64,000 nt of DNA from VRUE01 sp963702175 (GTDB lineage: Bacteria > Actinomycetota > Thermoleophilia > Solirubrobacterales > 70-9). Of this stretch, positions 51,001 to 59,112 are shown one piece after another. The stretch is taken from positions 2,232,001 through 2,296,000 of the forward strand of contig OY969721.1 of the NCBI GenBank assembly GCA_963702175.1, in the 5' to 3' direction. The notes below the pieces were generated by a model that saw only the letters and a list, made by a program, of their open reading frames with translations, had not been told where the DNA came from and ran no database searches. Made by a program: the position numbers and the translations under genes. Position 1 is the first letter of the stretch, and every line of letters starts with the position of its first letter.

Positions 51001-53064
51001 GAAGGGCCCGATCAGACCCTGGAAACGCGGCAGCGGGCCAAAGCGCAGGAGTGCCCCAACGCCGAGTTCCGCACCGGCCTCTCCGCCAACCTGCCCGATT
51101 GCCGCGCCTACGAGCTGGTCACCCCGGCCGAAACGCGAGGGGCGACTCCGAGCGCCGACCCCGGGACCGGCACCGCGGGTCAGGAGTTCAACAACTGGCT
51201 CGTGGCGGCGCGCGGCGAAGGGGCCGGCGAAAGCATCGCCTACTTCGTCAGGACGCTGCCCGGCTTCGAAGGCACCGGGAAGAACGACGCCTACCGCGCC
51301 CTGCGCGTCATCGGCGAAGGACCGCATCCAAAAGAAGGCTGGGTCAACGAGCTCTTCGGCCCAACCTACGCTCAGGCCGGAGGCGAAACCGAGCAGCACG
51401 GCATCGCCTCTGACCAGCGCTACGGGTTCTTCGACATCCTCGGTATCACCTCAACCTTGGATAGCGGCAGATACCTGCGCATACCTGCCGGCGTCGCCGC
51501 CGATCCCAAATGCAACCCCGAACAGCCGCAGAGCCAGTTCGAGCTGGTCGGCTGCGGCAGCCTCGGCATCGACCCGAATGCCGAAGGCCGCTTCCTCAGC
51601 GCCGGCGGCGCCCACGTCATCTTCTCCTCCCCGAAACATCTGGAGCCCGAGGCGGCGCTGGAAGGCACCGTGGTCTATGACCGCGCCGCGGGCTCTTCTA
51701 GCGCCAAAGTCGTCTCGGTCAAACCGGGCGGCGCTCCCTTCGGCGCCGGCGAAAACGCCGAATATGTCGCCGCCAGCGAAGACGGCTCCGCGGTCGCGTT
51801 CAAAGTGGGCGGAACGCTCTACCTGCACCGCGCAGGCACGACCATCGAAGTCGCCGCAGCGCCCAACGCCTTCGCCGGCATCTCCGAGGACGGCACGCGC
51901 GTCTTCTACGCGGCTGGCAGCGGCTCCGCTCCCGCCAACCTCTTCGCCTGCGATGTCGAAGTCGGTCCCTGCGTCGGGGCCGAACCTTCCGGGCTAACCG
52001 AGATCGCCCAAGACTCGATCTTCGTCAACGTCTCCCCCGACGGCTCGCGCGTCTACTTCACCTCCGAAGCAGCGCTCTCCGGCGCGGAAGAAAACGAAGC
52101 CGGCAAAACGGCCGAAACGGGCGGGCACAACCTCTACACCTGGGACGGCACGGGCATCCGCTTCGTCGCCATCCTCGACCCGCAGGACTTCGAAAGCTTC
52201 GACGGGTTCGCGTTCATGAACCTCCTCCGCTGGACGAGGGCTGTCAGCGCCGGGGTCGACATCGGGCGCGGCAACTCCCCGACCCGCAGCACCCCCGACG
52301 GCAAAGTGTTCGTCTTCCAGTCCCATGCCCAGCTGACCTCCTACGACAACGAAGGCCACGGCGAGATCTATCGCTACGAGCCCGGCGCCGCCCCCGGCGA
52401 GCAGCTCGCCTGCGCCTCCTGCGACCCCACGGGCGCGCCGGCGAGCGCCGACGCCCTGCTGCAGGTCAACTCCTTCGGCGGCGTCACCCGGGGGACGACC
52501 ATGGTCCCCAACCTCACCGACGACGGCGAGGCGGTCTTCTTCCAGAGCCCCGACCGGCTGCTGCCCGAGGACGCCAACGGCGTCGAGGACGTCTATGAGT
52601 GGAAGGCGCAGGGAGAAGGCTGCGAACGGCCGGATGGCTGCCTCGCCCTGATCTCCTCCGGCCAAGGCGAAGCGCCCAGCCACCTCTACGGCATGAGCGC
52701 CGACGGCCGCGACGTCTTCTTCGTGACCACGGAGAAGCTGGTCGGCGCCGACGTCCCCGGCAGTCCCTCGATGTACGACGCGCGAGAAGGGGGCGGCATA
52801 CCCGAACCAGCCGCGCCGTCCCCCTGCCAGGGCGACGCTTGCCAGGGGCGGGGCAGCGCCCCGCCGGCCCTGCCGCCCCCGGCCACCGCTGGCGGTGCGG
52901 GCAGCGGCAACGTCAAAGAAGGCAGGCCAAAACTCCGTTGTCCAAAAGGCAAGCGCAAGGTGAGGAGCAAAGGCAGGACTCGCTGCGTCAACAAGCACCG
53001 CAAAAAAGGCCAGGGCAAGCAGCGACATAAGAAGCGCCAGGGCAAGGGGAGGGCGGCACGATGA
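48100..53064 (+). CDS. Large exported beta-propeller/FnIII-like protein
   Basis: A 1654-residue exported protein. The signal peptide is AAGAALALLLLAFASPALA. The N-terminal half has NHL/SMP-30-like propeller repeats (ACGAAVDSEGDIYVAS, PCGLAVDSKGNLYVS, ARAVATDSEGNVYVAAG). Two fibronectin-III-like domains with TLHGSVNPRG and FEYGTSEAYG follow (about 770-970). A second, PD40/WD-like propeller comes after (VVYDRAAG, FVNVSPDGSRVYFTSE). The C-terminus is a Lys/Arg/Gly tail after CPKGKRKVRSKGRTRC. Probably a surface protein; the basic tail may bind acidic polymers of the wall. The next gene starts in its stop codon. Confidence 0.85.
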   Translation: MIPMLKGQQARTAGGKVVRAWARRSSGAAGAALALLLLAFASPALAGPPTHLHKPVLDITGFDHACGAAVDSEGDIYVASAGEAKIRIFDLAHTELTSISNANEPCGLAVDSKGNLYVSEKATGKVVRYAPNSYPFSGTPIYGAPVTIDSSGEVEGISVDPFDDRLYVAKGSRIDTYDSEGRLGIDEAQRVLVFEATGGTFKLTFEGQETGPIAWDASHVEVQAALEALTTIGAGSVSVTQGPNAGNPRDHLVTFKGALGQTDVEALTADTSNLTGGSNLLILQEVTKGFSGEIGKGDLSEATGVAAYTYKVGSEKADRYVFAADAATDQVKIFGSSNIRTLKLRRTIDGPKPGEDFGFGPAGAYIAVDPGNRNVAGKCASIDEQACTAGHFLVYDDAHAAVEVFEANGEHLTQIPSPEPPFSFEDAEPTAIAVDRSSGSNDGTIYVTSGAGPGAALLAFGPLAAPSRPPLPELSNVLPAARAVATDSEGNVYVAAGPLVHVYGPNGEEIEVGPAGKGIPTETAPLDLAVDSTCKVYMLFRTGNEPEQEKVQSYTPTSCPPKDGTQYSGPAPVADGNSFPEPPTSVTAIGVNPANDHIFVTSSNPARVIELGSAAEGSPVLDPCFACSLSLENVEDIEAYGANGNVYISQFNNGIWVVNQDGTEVFARIGGGGSLEGPFVGPTGATAVDQSNGHVLVFRNPRGAAEEYDASGAFVTEFAFPAPEDFSTGITRDYRIAIDNSGGPAGGNAYVAFDDTKANTPDLWAFGPLSYGEPPFALTGIASGLGAGSATLHGSVNPRGVELESCSFEYLTDAQYLSNGETFTGAASEECAESPAEIGKGTGPVAVHADIGGLDPDARYRFRLFAENKYGASEGKAGLFGPPLLTTKTALPILYEEATLRAEIDPSGLATKYHFEYGTSEAYGQSTPVTELPPGDGSVAIEVPLTGLAEGTKYHFRIVVENEAKTVEGPDQTLETRQRAKAQECPNAEFRTGLSANLPDCRAYELVTPAETRGATPSADPGTGTAGQEFNNWLVAARGEGAGESIAYFVRTLPGFEGTGKNDAYRALRVIGEGPHPKEGWVNELFGPTYAQAGGETEQHGIASDQRYGFFDILGITSTLDSGRYLRIPAGVAADPKCNPEQPQSQFELVGCGSLGIDPNAEGRFLSAGGAHVIFSSPKHLEPEAALEGTVVYDRAAGSSSAKVVSVKPGGAPFGAGENAEYVAASEDGSAVAFKVGGTLYLHRAGTTIEVAAAPNAFAGISEDGTRVFYAAGSGSAPANLFACDVEVGPCVGAEPSGLTEIAQDSIFVNVSPDGSRVYFTSEAALSGAEENEAGKTAETGGHNLYTWDGTGIRFVAILDPQDFESFDGFAFMNLLRWTRAVSAGVDIGRGNSPTRSTPDGKVFVFQSHAQLTSYDNEGHGEIYRYEPGAAPGEQLACASCDPTGAPASADALLQVNSFGGVTRGTTMVPNLTDDGEAVFFQSPDRLLPEDANGVEDVYEWKAQGEGCERPDGCLALISSGQGEAPSHLYGMSADGRDVFFVTTEKLVGADVPGSPSMYDAREGGGIPEPAAPSPCQGDACQGRGSAPPALPPPATAGGAGSGNVKEGRPKLRCPKGKRKVRSKGRTRCVNKHRKKGQGKQRHKKRQGKGRAAR

Positions 53065-55784
53065 GCCGAGCTGGCGCAGCATTCGCATCCCTCGCCCTCT
53101 CTCTCGCCTGCCTCGCCCTCGCGGCGCCCGCCCTCGCCGCCGAACCCCCCTGTGAACTCGAATCGCGGGCGCAGTGCTTCGGCGTCGAATCGCTCGACGC
53201 TGCGCTCTCCACCACTCAGGCCGGTGCTCACCCCGACCTCACCTTCACCTTCGACATCAAGAAGGACCCCGAGAGCGAACCGAACGTCTTCGGCCTCGAG
53301 AACGCCTACGCGCCGACCCGCAACGTCCGCATCGAACTTCCCCCTGGCCTGATCGGCGACCCCAACGTGCTCGGGGTGCCCCAGCAGTGCACCGTGGAAG
53401 AACTGGTGACCTGGAACACGGGCGGCGGTTGCCCAAACGGCTCTCAGGTCGGCGTCACCAACATCTTCGCCTACCAGCTCGAAGACACCTTCCTCGAGCC
53501 CGTCTACATGATGCAGCCGCCTGGCGGTGACGTGGTCGCCCGCCTCGGCTTCATCGCCGGACTTATCCCCACCTACGTCGACGCCAAGGTGCGCTCGGAG
53601 AGCGACTACGGCCTCACCCTCGAAGTCACCGACGCCTCGACGGAGGCGACGCTGATCAAAGCCGAAACCACCACTTGGGGCGTCCCCGCCCACTCCAGCC
53701 ACGACACCGAACGCTGCACCGCCGTAGAGGCGTTCCAAAAAGGCTGCAAGACCTCCCCTCCGCGGCCGCCTGGCTCCCGAGCGCTGCCCTTCCTCACCAA
53801 CCCGACCCGCTGCGGCGTGCCGCTCGAGATGCGCGTCGGCGCCGCCAGCTGGGTCGAACCGGACCGCTTCGACACCAAGTCGGCATCCTTCCCCGAGATC
53901 TCCGGCTGCAACCTCCTGCCCTTCGGTCCCGGCCTGACGGTCGAGCCGACCTCCCGGCGCGCTGCCTCGCCCACCGGCCTCGATGTCACAGTCCGCCTTC
54001 CCGGGCAAAACGGGGTCAACGTGCTCGAGCCCTCCCAGATGCGCGACGTCAGGGTGGCCCTGCCCGAGGGGCTCGCGATCAACACCAGCTCCGCCGACGG
54101 GCTCGACGTCTGCAGCGTCGAGCAGGTTCGCTTCAAAAAACGCGAAGCAGCCCAGTGCCCCGACGCGGCCAAGCTAGCCGAGACCGAATTCGACATCCCG
54201 GCGCTGCCGCGCCGCATGAAAGGCGCGGTCTACCTGCGCGAGCCCGAACCCGGCAACCCCTTCCGCGTCTGGATCGTCGCCGACGATCTGGGCGCCCACG
54301 TCAAGCTCGCCGGCCAGCTGCAGGTCGACCGCGAGAACGGCCAGATCACCTCGGTCGTGCTCGACCTACCCCAGGCGCCCGTGCGCGAAGCCAAGCTGCT
54401 GTTCAAGTCGGGCTTCCGGGCGCCGCTCGCCACCCCGTCCGCCTGCGGGAACTACTTCACCGGCTACGAATTCGTCCCCTGGTCCGGCAACCCACCGGTC
54501 AAGGGCAGCTCACCGATGACGATCGACGAAGGCTGCGACGTCGGCGGCTTCGACCCCAAGCTCTCGGGCGGGACCACCAATCCCGCCGCCGGCAAGCACT
54601 CGCCCTTCGTCTTCGCTCTGACCCGCGAGGATGGCGAACAGAACCCCGCCGCACTTGACATTGCCCTGCCCCCGGGCCTCACCGCGCGCTTCGCCGGCAT
54701 CCCTCGCTGTGAAGGGACGGCGGCGATGAGCGGCCAGTGCCCGCCCGCCTCGCGAATCGGCGCCGTCAAGGCTGCCACCGGCTACGGAGCGGCGCCGCTC
54801 TGGGTACCCCAGGCCGGGCCGGGCAAGCGTCCGACCGCCGTCTATCTCGGCGGCCCCTACAAGGGCGGCCCCTTCAGCATCGTCGCGGTCGTCCCCGCCC
54901 AGGCGGGCCCCTTCGACTTCGGCGACGTCGTGGTGCGCTCGGCGATCTACGTCGATCCGAGAACCGCGCAGGGCACAGTTCGCTCCGACCCGCTGCCCCA
55001 GATCATCGAAGGCATCCCGATCTCCTACCGCACGATCCACGTCGGCACCGACCGCCCCGACTTCGCCCTCAACCCGACGAGTTGTGAGGAGAAGTCGATC
55101 GGCGCGAGCGTCACCTCCACCGGGGGGGCGATCGCCAAGCCCTCCTTCCCCTTCCAGGCCGTCAACTGCGCCTCGCTTGGCTTCAAGCCCAAGCTCTCCC
55201 TCCGCCTCTTCGGTGGCACCCGCCGCGGCGATCACCCGAAGCTCAGGGCCGTCCTGCGGCCCCGGCCCGGCGACGCCAACATCGCCAGGGCGGTGACCTC
55301 CCTGCCGCGCTCCGAGTTCCTCGACCAGGGCCACATCAAAACGGTCTGCACGCGGGTCCAGTTCGCCGCCGACGACTGCCCGCAGGGCTCGATCTACGGC
55401 CACGCCAAGGCGGTCAGCCCGCTGCTCGACCAACCGCTCGAGGGGCCGGTCTACCTGCGCTCCTCGGACAACCTCCTGCCCGACCTGGTGGTTGCCCTGC
55501 GCGGCGAAGTAGAAGTCCACCTGGTCGGCAGGGTCGATTCGATCAGGGGCGGCATCAGGGCCACCTTCGAGGCGACCCCGGACGCCCCGGTGAGCAAGTT
55601 CGTGATCACCATGCAGGGCGGCAAAAAGGGCCTGCTCATCAACAGTCGCAACCTCTGCGCCGGACCAGCCTTCGTCGACGTCAAGCTCGACGGTCAGAAC
55701 GGCAAGAAGGCCCATCAGCGTCCGCTACTAAACAACTCCTGCGGTGGCAAAGGCAAAGGGAGATCTCGCCGCGGCCACCGCTAG
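53061..55784 (+). CDS. Large exported protein, unknown function
   Basis: A 907-residue exported protein with signal peptide LALSLACLALAAPALA and no domain I can name. It is rich in beta-type segments with recurring pattern LPPGL (IELPPGLIGDPNVLG, ALPEGLAINTS, ALPPGLTARFAG), suggesting at least three related modules, and has about 15 Cys. The C-terminus ends in a Gly/Lys/Arg tail (GGKGKGRSRRGHR). It overlaps the 1654-residue gene by four bases (ATGA), so the two are translated together and may work together on the surface. Confidence 0.8.
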   Translation: MSRAGAAFASLALSLACLALAAPALAAEPPCELESRAQCFGVESLDAALSTTQAGAHPDLTFTFDIKKDPESEPNVFGLENAYAPTRNVRIELPPGLIGDPNVLGVPQQCTVEELVTWNTGGGCPNGSQVGVTNIFAYQLEDTFLEPVYMMQPPGGDVVARLGFIAGLIPTYVDAKVRSESDYGLTLEVTDASTEATLIKAETTTWGVPAHSSHDTERCTAVEAFQKGCKTSPPRPPGSRALPFLTNPTRCGVPLEMRVGAASWVEPDRFDTKSASFPEISGCNLLPFGPGLTVEPTSRRAASPTGLDVTVRLPGQNGVNVLEPSQMRDVRVALPEGLAINTSSADGLDVCSVEQVRFKKREAAQCPDAAKLAETEFDIPALPRRMKGAVYLREPEPGNPFRVWIVADDLGAHVKLAGQLQVDRENGQITSVVLDLPQAPVREAKLLFKSGFRAPLATPSACGNYFTGYEFVPWSGNPPVKGSSPMTIDEGCDVGGFDPKLSGGTTNPAAGKHSPFVFALTREDGEQNPAALDIALPPGLTARFAGIPRCEGTAAMSGQCPPASRIGAVKAATGYGAAPLWVPQAGPGKRPTAVYLGGPYKGGPFSIVAVVPAQAGPFDFGDVVVRSAIYVDPRTAQGTVRSDPLPQIIEGIPISYRTIHVGTDRPDFALNPTSCEEKSIGASVTSTGGAIAKPSFPFQAVNCASLGFKPKLSLRLFGGTRRGDHPKLRAVLRPRPGDANIARAVTSLPRSEFLDQGHIKTVCTRVQFAADDCPQGSIYGHAKAVSPLLDQPLEGPVYLRSSDNLLPDLVVALRGEVEVHLVGRVDSIRGGIRATFEATPDAPVSKFVITMQGGKKGLLINSRNLCAGPAFVDVKLDGQNGKKAHQRPLLNNSCGGKGKGRSRRGHR

Positions 55785-55857
55785 GGGGCGCTGAAGAAGC
55801 CACAGCGGGTGTGATGATGTCGTCTCGCGCCTCAAGGCTACTCGGTTAATCAATGCT

Positions 55858-55872
55858 GGCGGAGCATCCGCC
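55858..55872 (+). promoter_or_regulatory. Leader hairpin of paralog 3
   Basis: GGCGGA, loop GCA, TCCGCC, directly before TAAAGGAG and the GTG start. Same place and size as the hairpin at 46406-46422, with a covarying closing pair. The surrounding leader (GAAATCAAAGTG) is identical in both. Confidence 0.6.
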
Positions 55873-55889
55873 GTAAAGGAGAAATCAAA

Positions 55890-56522
55890 GTGAGAATCAT
55901 CAAGATGTTCGGTCTCGCCGTCGCCGCTGCGATCGCTTCGATGGCATGCATGGGTGCCTCGGCGATGGCGTCAGGCAGCACGGCTCTGTGCAAAGTCAAT
56001 CAAGATCCGTGCTCCGAAGCCAACCTGGTGAAAGAAGTTCACATGGTGGCAGGAACCTCGGTACTAAAAACAAATCTCGCTACCGTTTTATGCTTAAGCG
56101 CGTTAGCGCAGGGCAAAGTGGAGGGCACAGGCTTAAGTGAATCAGGTAAACCGCTTGGATTCGAAGTTACTGCATTGACCTGGAGCAATTGCGGTACTAA
56201 TGCAGCACATAATAACTGTACTGTTAAAAACGTAAAATTGCCCTTAGTCGAGATATTAAAAACAGCATCAAACTTAGGAACCGCAACAGCCTTAGGTGCT
56301 GAAGTTTTAGTAAACTGCGTCGGCATTCTTCACTGCGTCTATGGTGGTAAAGAAGTCAAAGGCTTCGCCCTCGAAGGCGCATTACATACAGCAGGAGCCG
56401 GCAACGGCATGTTAACCGCAAACGAACTGTCGGTACCCAACGTGGGAGGCCTCCTCTGCCCGTCAACCGCGAGTTGGACTGCTTTATATGAACCGTTAGA
56501 AGAGATCTACGGCTCCTCCTAG
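55890..56522 (+). CDS. TTA-rich secreted protein, paralog 3
   Basis: A 210-residue exported protein, GTG start, signal peptide FGLAVAAAIASMACMGASAMA. Long identical stretches with the gene at 46440 (NAAHNNCTV, LGAEVLVNCVGILHCVYGGK, LSVPNVGGLLCPST), with the same Cys plan. I count 13 TTA codons, mostly at the same positions as in the 46440 gene, for example in the LKTA-NLGTA stretch. It lies after the large exported proteins and may be read from the same promoter, as no AT-rich promoter precedes it. Confidence 0.82.
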   Translation: MRIIKMFGLAVAAAIASMACMGASAMASGSTALCKVNQDPCSEANLVKEVHMVAGTSVLKTNLATVLCLSALAQGKVEGTGLSESGKPLGFEVTALTWSNCGTNAAHNNCTVKNVKLPLVEILKTASNLGTATALGAEVLVNCVGILHCVYGGKEVKGFALEGALHTAGAGNGMLTANELSVPNVGGLLCPSTASWTALYEPLEEIYGSS

Positions 56523-56544
56523 GACTGTCTAAGCAGTAAGAGCA

Positions 56545-56580
56545 GCAACATGGCCGCCCCGGATTGGGCGGCCATGTTGC
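56545..56580. terminator. Hairpin after paralog 3
   Basis: A perfect 15-bp stem (56545-56559 with 56566-56580, GCAACATGGCCGCCC) and a six-base loop, 22 bases after the stop. Sequence similarity with the copy at 47134 continues beyond it (GAACGATCAGGTTCTCTA here, GAACGATTAGGTTTTCTA there). Confidence 0.75.
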
Positions 56581-56622
56581 ATCAAGGCGCGAACGGGGAA
56601 CTCGACAGAACGATCAGGTTCT

Positions 56623-57123
56623 CTAGCCCAAGCTATCGGCGCATCCGGTCAAGCCGTATGCCCTGGCTAGTTTGATCGGTCCGGCGAGGGGGGAGAGGGT
56701 TTTAAAGGCTTCCGACGGTTGCTCGCGCAGTTTGTCGAGTCTCCGCTGCAGGGCATTGAGGAACGCGGCGATCTCTTCCTCGTCACCGCTCGGCGCCCCA
56801 ACGGAGCCGATCTGGTCTACCAGCTGCTCGAAGCTAGGGACGAGGATCGTGTTGACGAGCTCGCCTTGCACTTTCAAGCCTCCCTGGGAGTTCGCTTTCA
56901 CGAAATTTTCGTATTCGCCTTGAAACTGAGTGCGAGCTTCTTTGCAAAGCTGGTCGGAGCGCTCGGTGAATTCCGCCTTCGACAGAGAACCGGTCTCCAC
57001 GGTGACTTTGCCCGCGTCCGCGTCTGCAGAGCCGCCGCTGTCGCTGTCACTGTCGCCGCAGCCGCCGGCCGCCAGCAGGATCGCCATCGCGGTCGCTAGG
57101 AGGCAGAGCCCCTTTATACTCAA
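56623..57123 (-). CDS. Lipoprotein, unknown function
   Basis: A 166-residue protein with signal peptide LCLLATAMAILLAAGGC; the lipobox LAAGGC places the lipidated Cys at about residue 22. An acidic, Ser/Asp-rich linker follows (GDSDSDSGGSADADAG). The rest is a helical domain (SKAEFTERSDQLCKEARTQF ... NALQRRLDKLREQP) with two Cys. GTGGAGGG precedes the TTG start. Its role is unknown; such small helical lipoproteins are common in this group. Confidence 0.8.
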   Translation of the reverse strand: MSIKGLCLLATAMAILLAAGGCGDSDSDSGGSADADAGKVTVETGSLSKAEFTERSDQLCKEARTQFQGEYENFVKANSQGGLKVQGELVNTILVPSFEQLVDQIGSVGAPSGDEEEIAAFLNALQRRLDKLREQPSEAFKTLSPLAGPIKLARAYGLTGCADSLG

Positions 57124-57191
57124 GAAATACCCTCCACTCGGCGCAGAGTAGCAGCGGAAGCCTTCCCGGGGTAGGGCGTTCAGCGCCGCGC

Positions 57192-57896
57192 TCAGCCCAG
57201 CGCTGCGCTCTCGGCGGCGACGCTCGCCGTCCCGTCCAGCGCGTCCAGCGCCTTGCGCACCGACATCGCGACGCAGGTGAAGATCGGTGTCTCGCGCTCG
57301 GTGTAGGCGCTCGACTCGGTCGGGCGCAGCTCCTGGACGAGGTCGAGGAACTCGCCGGGGTCGTCCCCCTCGAAGGCGACGACGAACTCCTGGTCGTCGA
57401 GGCCGAAGGAGTAGGAGGTATTGATCGCGATTTCGGGGTGGCGGCGGCCAACCTCGATGTGGCTCTTCATGATCCGCTGCCGCTCCTCAGCCGGCAGCCC
57501 GTACCAGCGGCGCTGCTTGACCATCGGGTAGAGGAAGAGGTACTTGCGCTCGGAGACGCAGATCTCCGGCCGCGCCGACTCCTCCGAGTAGGGCGAGCGC
57601 TTGGTCATCGAGAGGAACGAGTAGGGCGTCTCCGCCCACTTGGCGAGGCCACTCTGGCCGAGCACGACGTGGAAGGTGTGGAGGTCGTCCAGATTGGGGC
57701 TCTGGCTCAGCAGCACCAGATCGGCGTCGCCGCGCGTACCTATGGTTGAGTAGGCGCGCAGCGAGCGGTCGAGGGCGAAGTCCTCGCATGCGGCGAGGAA
57801 CTCGCGCTTGTCTGCCGCTCGCAGCTCGGCGTCGCGGCGGCGCCAGGCGGGATCCAGCTTGAAGAACGTGAACTTGGCAAACGTGCGGTCGGCCAT
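57192..57896 (-). CDS. hemQ: Heme-dependent coproheme decarboxylase (chlorite dismutase fold)
   Basis: A 234-residue protein of the HemQ/Cld family, which in actinobacteria converts coproheme to heme b. Segments seen are KFTFFKLDPAWRR at the start, the heme-ligand His in MKSHIEVGRRHPEI, SYSFGLDDQEFVVAFE, and LRPTESSAYTERETPIFTC. The ATG at 57896 is preferred; the frame continues upstream over the opposite gene without family sequence. Other heme genes are not in the window. Confidence 0.88.
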   Translation of the reverse strand: MADRTFAKFTFFKLDPAWRRRDAELRAADKREFLAACEDFALDRSLRAYSTIGTRGDADLVLLSQSPNLDDLHTFHVVLGQSGLAKWAETPYSFLSMTKRSPYSEESARPEICVSERKYLFLYPMVKQRRWYGLPAEERQRIMKSHIEVGRRHPEIAINTSYSFGLDDQEFVVAFEGDDPGEFLDLVQELRPTESSAYTERETPIFTCVAMSVRKALDALDGTASVAAESAALG

Positions 57897-59106
57897 CGGG
57901 CTCACGATAGCGCCGGTTGCGATCGTCGCCGTCTTGATCGCCGTGCTCCTGGCGCTGCGGCTCGCCGGCGCCGGCTTCGAGGGGGATCCGCCGGCGGTGC
58001 TGCGGGATGCGCCCGAGCGGATCTGGGAAGTGGCCGACCGCCGCGCCCCGGTCCTCGGCGTCACCCTTCTCGCCTGGGCCGGGATGCTCGGGCTGCTGCT
58101 GGCCGCAACCCGGGAGCGCGTCGGGCCGCTGGCAGCTCGCCTCCTCGCCCTCACCCTCATCTACCTGCCACTGACGCTGCTGGGCACCGCGGCACTGGAG
58201 CCCGGCGTGGGTGCGGAGCGGCTGCTGGTCATGCTGGCTCCGCCAGCGCTTGCCGCGCTCACTCTCGGCGTGCTGGGCGGTGGCTACCGGTCGCTGGCGG
58301 TCGCCTGCGCCGCGACGGTCCTTGCCCATGCCGCCGATCTGGTCGCGGGCTCGCCCCTGACTCAGCTCTCGCTCGCCGGACCCAACCCCGCCGCGGGTCA
58401 TCGCTATTACGGGATCGGCAACGAGCTCGAGGCGATCCTCATCGTCCTCACCTTGGCTGGCACCGGCGCCGCGCTTTCGGCTTTTCTCGGGCCAGGAGGG
58501 GAGAAAAGGCGAACGCGTGGCGCAGCGACTTTCCTCGCTGTCGCCGCGGTGCTCTCCTTCGTCTTCGCCTACGGCCGCTACGGCGCAGACGTCGGTGCGG
58601 CGATCGCACTGCCACTGGGGGCGGCCGTCGCCGCGGCGCTTGTCCTGAACCGGCCGAGGCTCGCCCTGCTCGCCCTCGCCGTCCCGTTGCCGGCCCTGGC
58701 CATCCTCGCCGCCATCGACTTGCTCAGCGGCGCCGACGCGCATCTGACCAGCACCGTCCTACAGGCGGAGAGCGGCGGCGACGTCCTTGCCGTGCTCGGT
58801 CGCCGCCTGCGCGAGGCGGGGGAGAGCTTCGGCAGGCCACTGCTCCTTCCGGGCCTACCCTTCGTGCTCGCCGGCGCCGTGCTCGCTTGGGCGCGGCGGG
58901 ACCGCATTGCCGCATGGCTGAGCGGACTGTCCGCGATGCGGGCTGGCCTGAGCGGCGCCCTCGCCGCCACCGTTGCCGGCACGCTCGCCAACGACTCCGG
59001 AGCCCTGCTGCTGGAGCTTGGCGCCGCCTACCTGTTTGCCATCCTCGGCTACATCTGGGCTGAGAGCGCTTCCAGAGTGGGCGACCCGCCGGGCCGTTAC
59101 CCTTAG
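57883..59106 (+). CDS. Multi-pass membrane protein
   Basis: About 407 residues with some 11 or 12 hydrophobic helices. The motif GHRYYGIGNELEAI in the middle is one I recognise from a conserved family of bacterial integral membrane proteins of unknown function. GTG at 57883 would overlap the divergent hemQ start by 14 bases; TTG at 57934 is the alternative. It is followed after six bases by the glycosyltransferase-flippase fusion, so an envelope role is plausible. Confidence 0.75.
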   Translation: MRSAIGLTIAPVAIVAVLIAVLLALRLAGAGFEGDPPAVLRDAPERIWEVADRRAPVLGVTLLAWAGMLGLLLAATRERVGPLAARLLALTLIYLPLTLLGTAALEPGVGAERLLVMLAPPALAALTLGVLGGGYRSLAVACAATVLAHAADLVAGSPLTQLSLAGPNPAAGHRYYGIGNELEAILIVLTLAGTGAALSAFLGPGGEKRRTRGAATFLAVAAVLSFVFAYGRYGADVGAAIALPLGAAVAAALVLNRPRLALLALAVPLPALAILAAIDLLSGADAHLTSTVLQAESGGDVLAVLGRRLREAGESFGRPLLLPGLPFVLAGAVLAWARRDRIAAWLSGLSAMRAGLSGALAATVAGTLANDSGALLLELGAAYLFAILGYIWAESASRVGDPPGRYP

Positions 59107-59112
59107 CCCCTC

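Noticed and set aside
51994..53088. 364-codon minus-strand frame
   Set aside because: Shadow of the same large gene; no start with a ribosome binding site and no family features.
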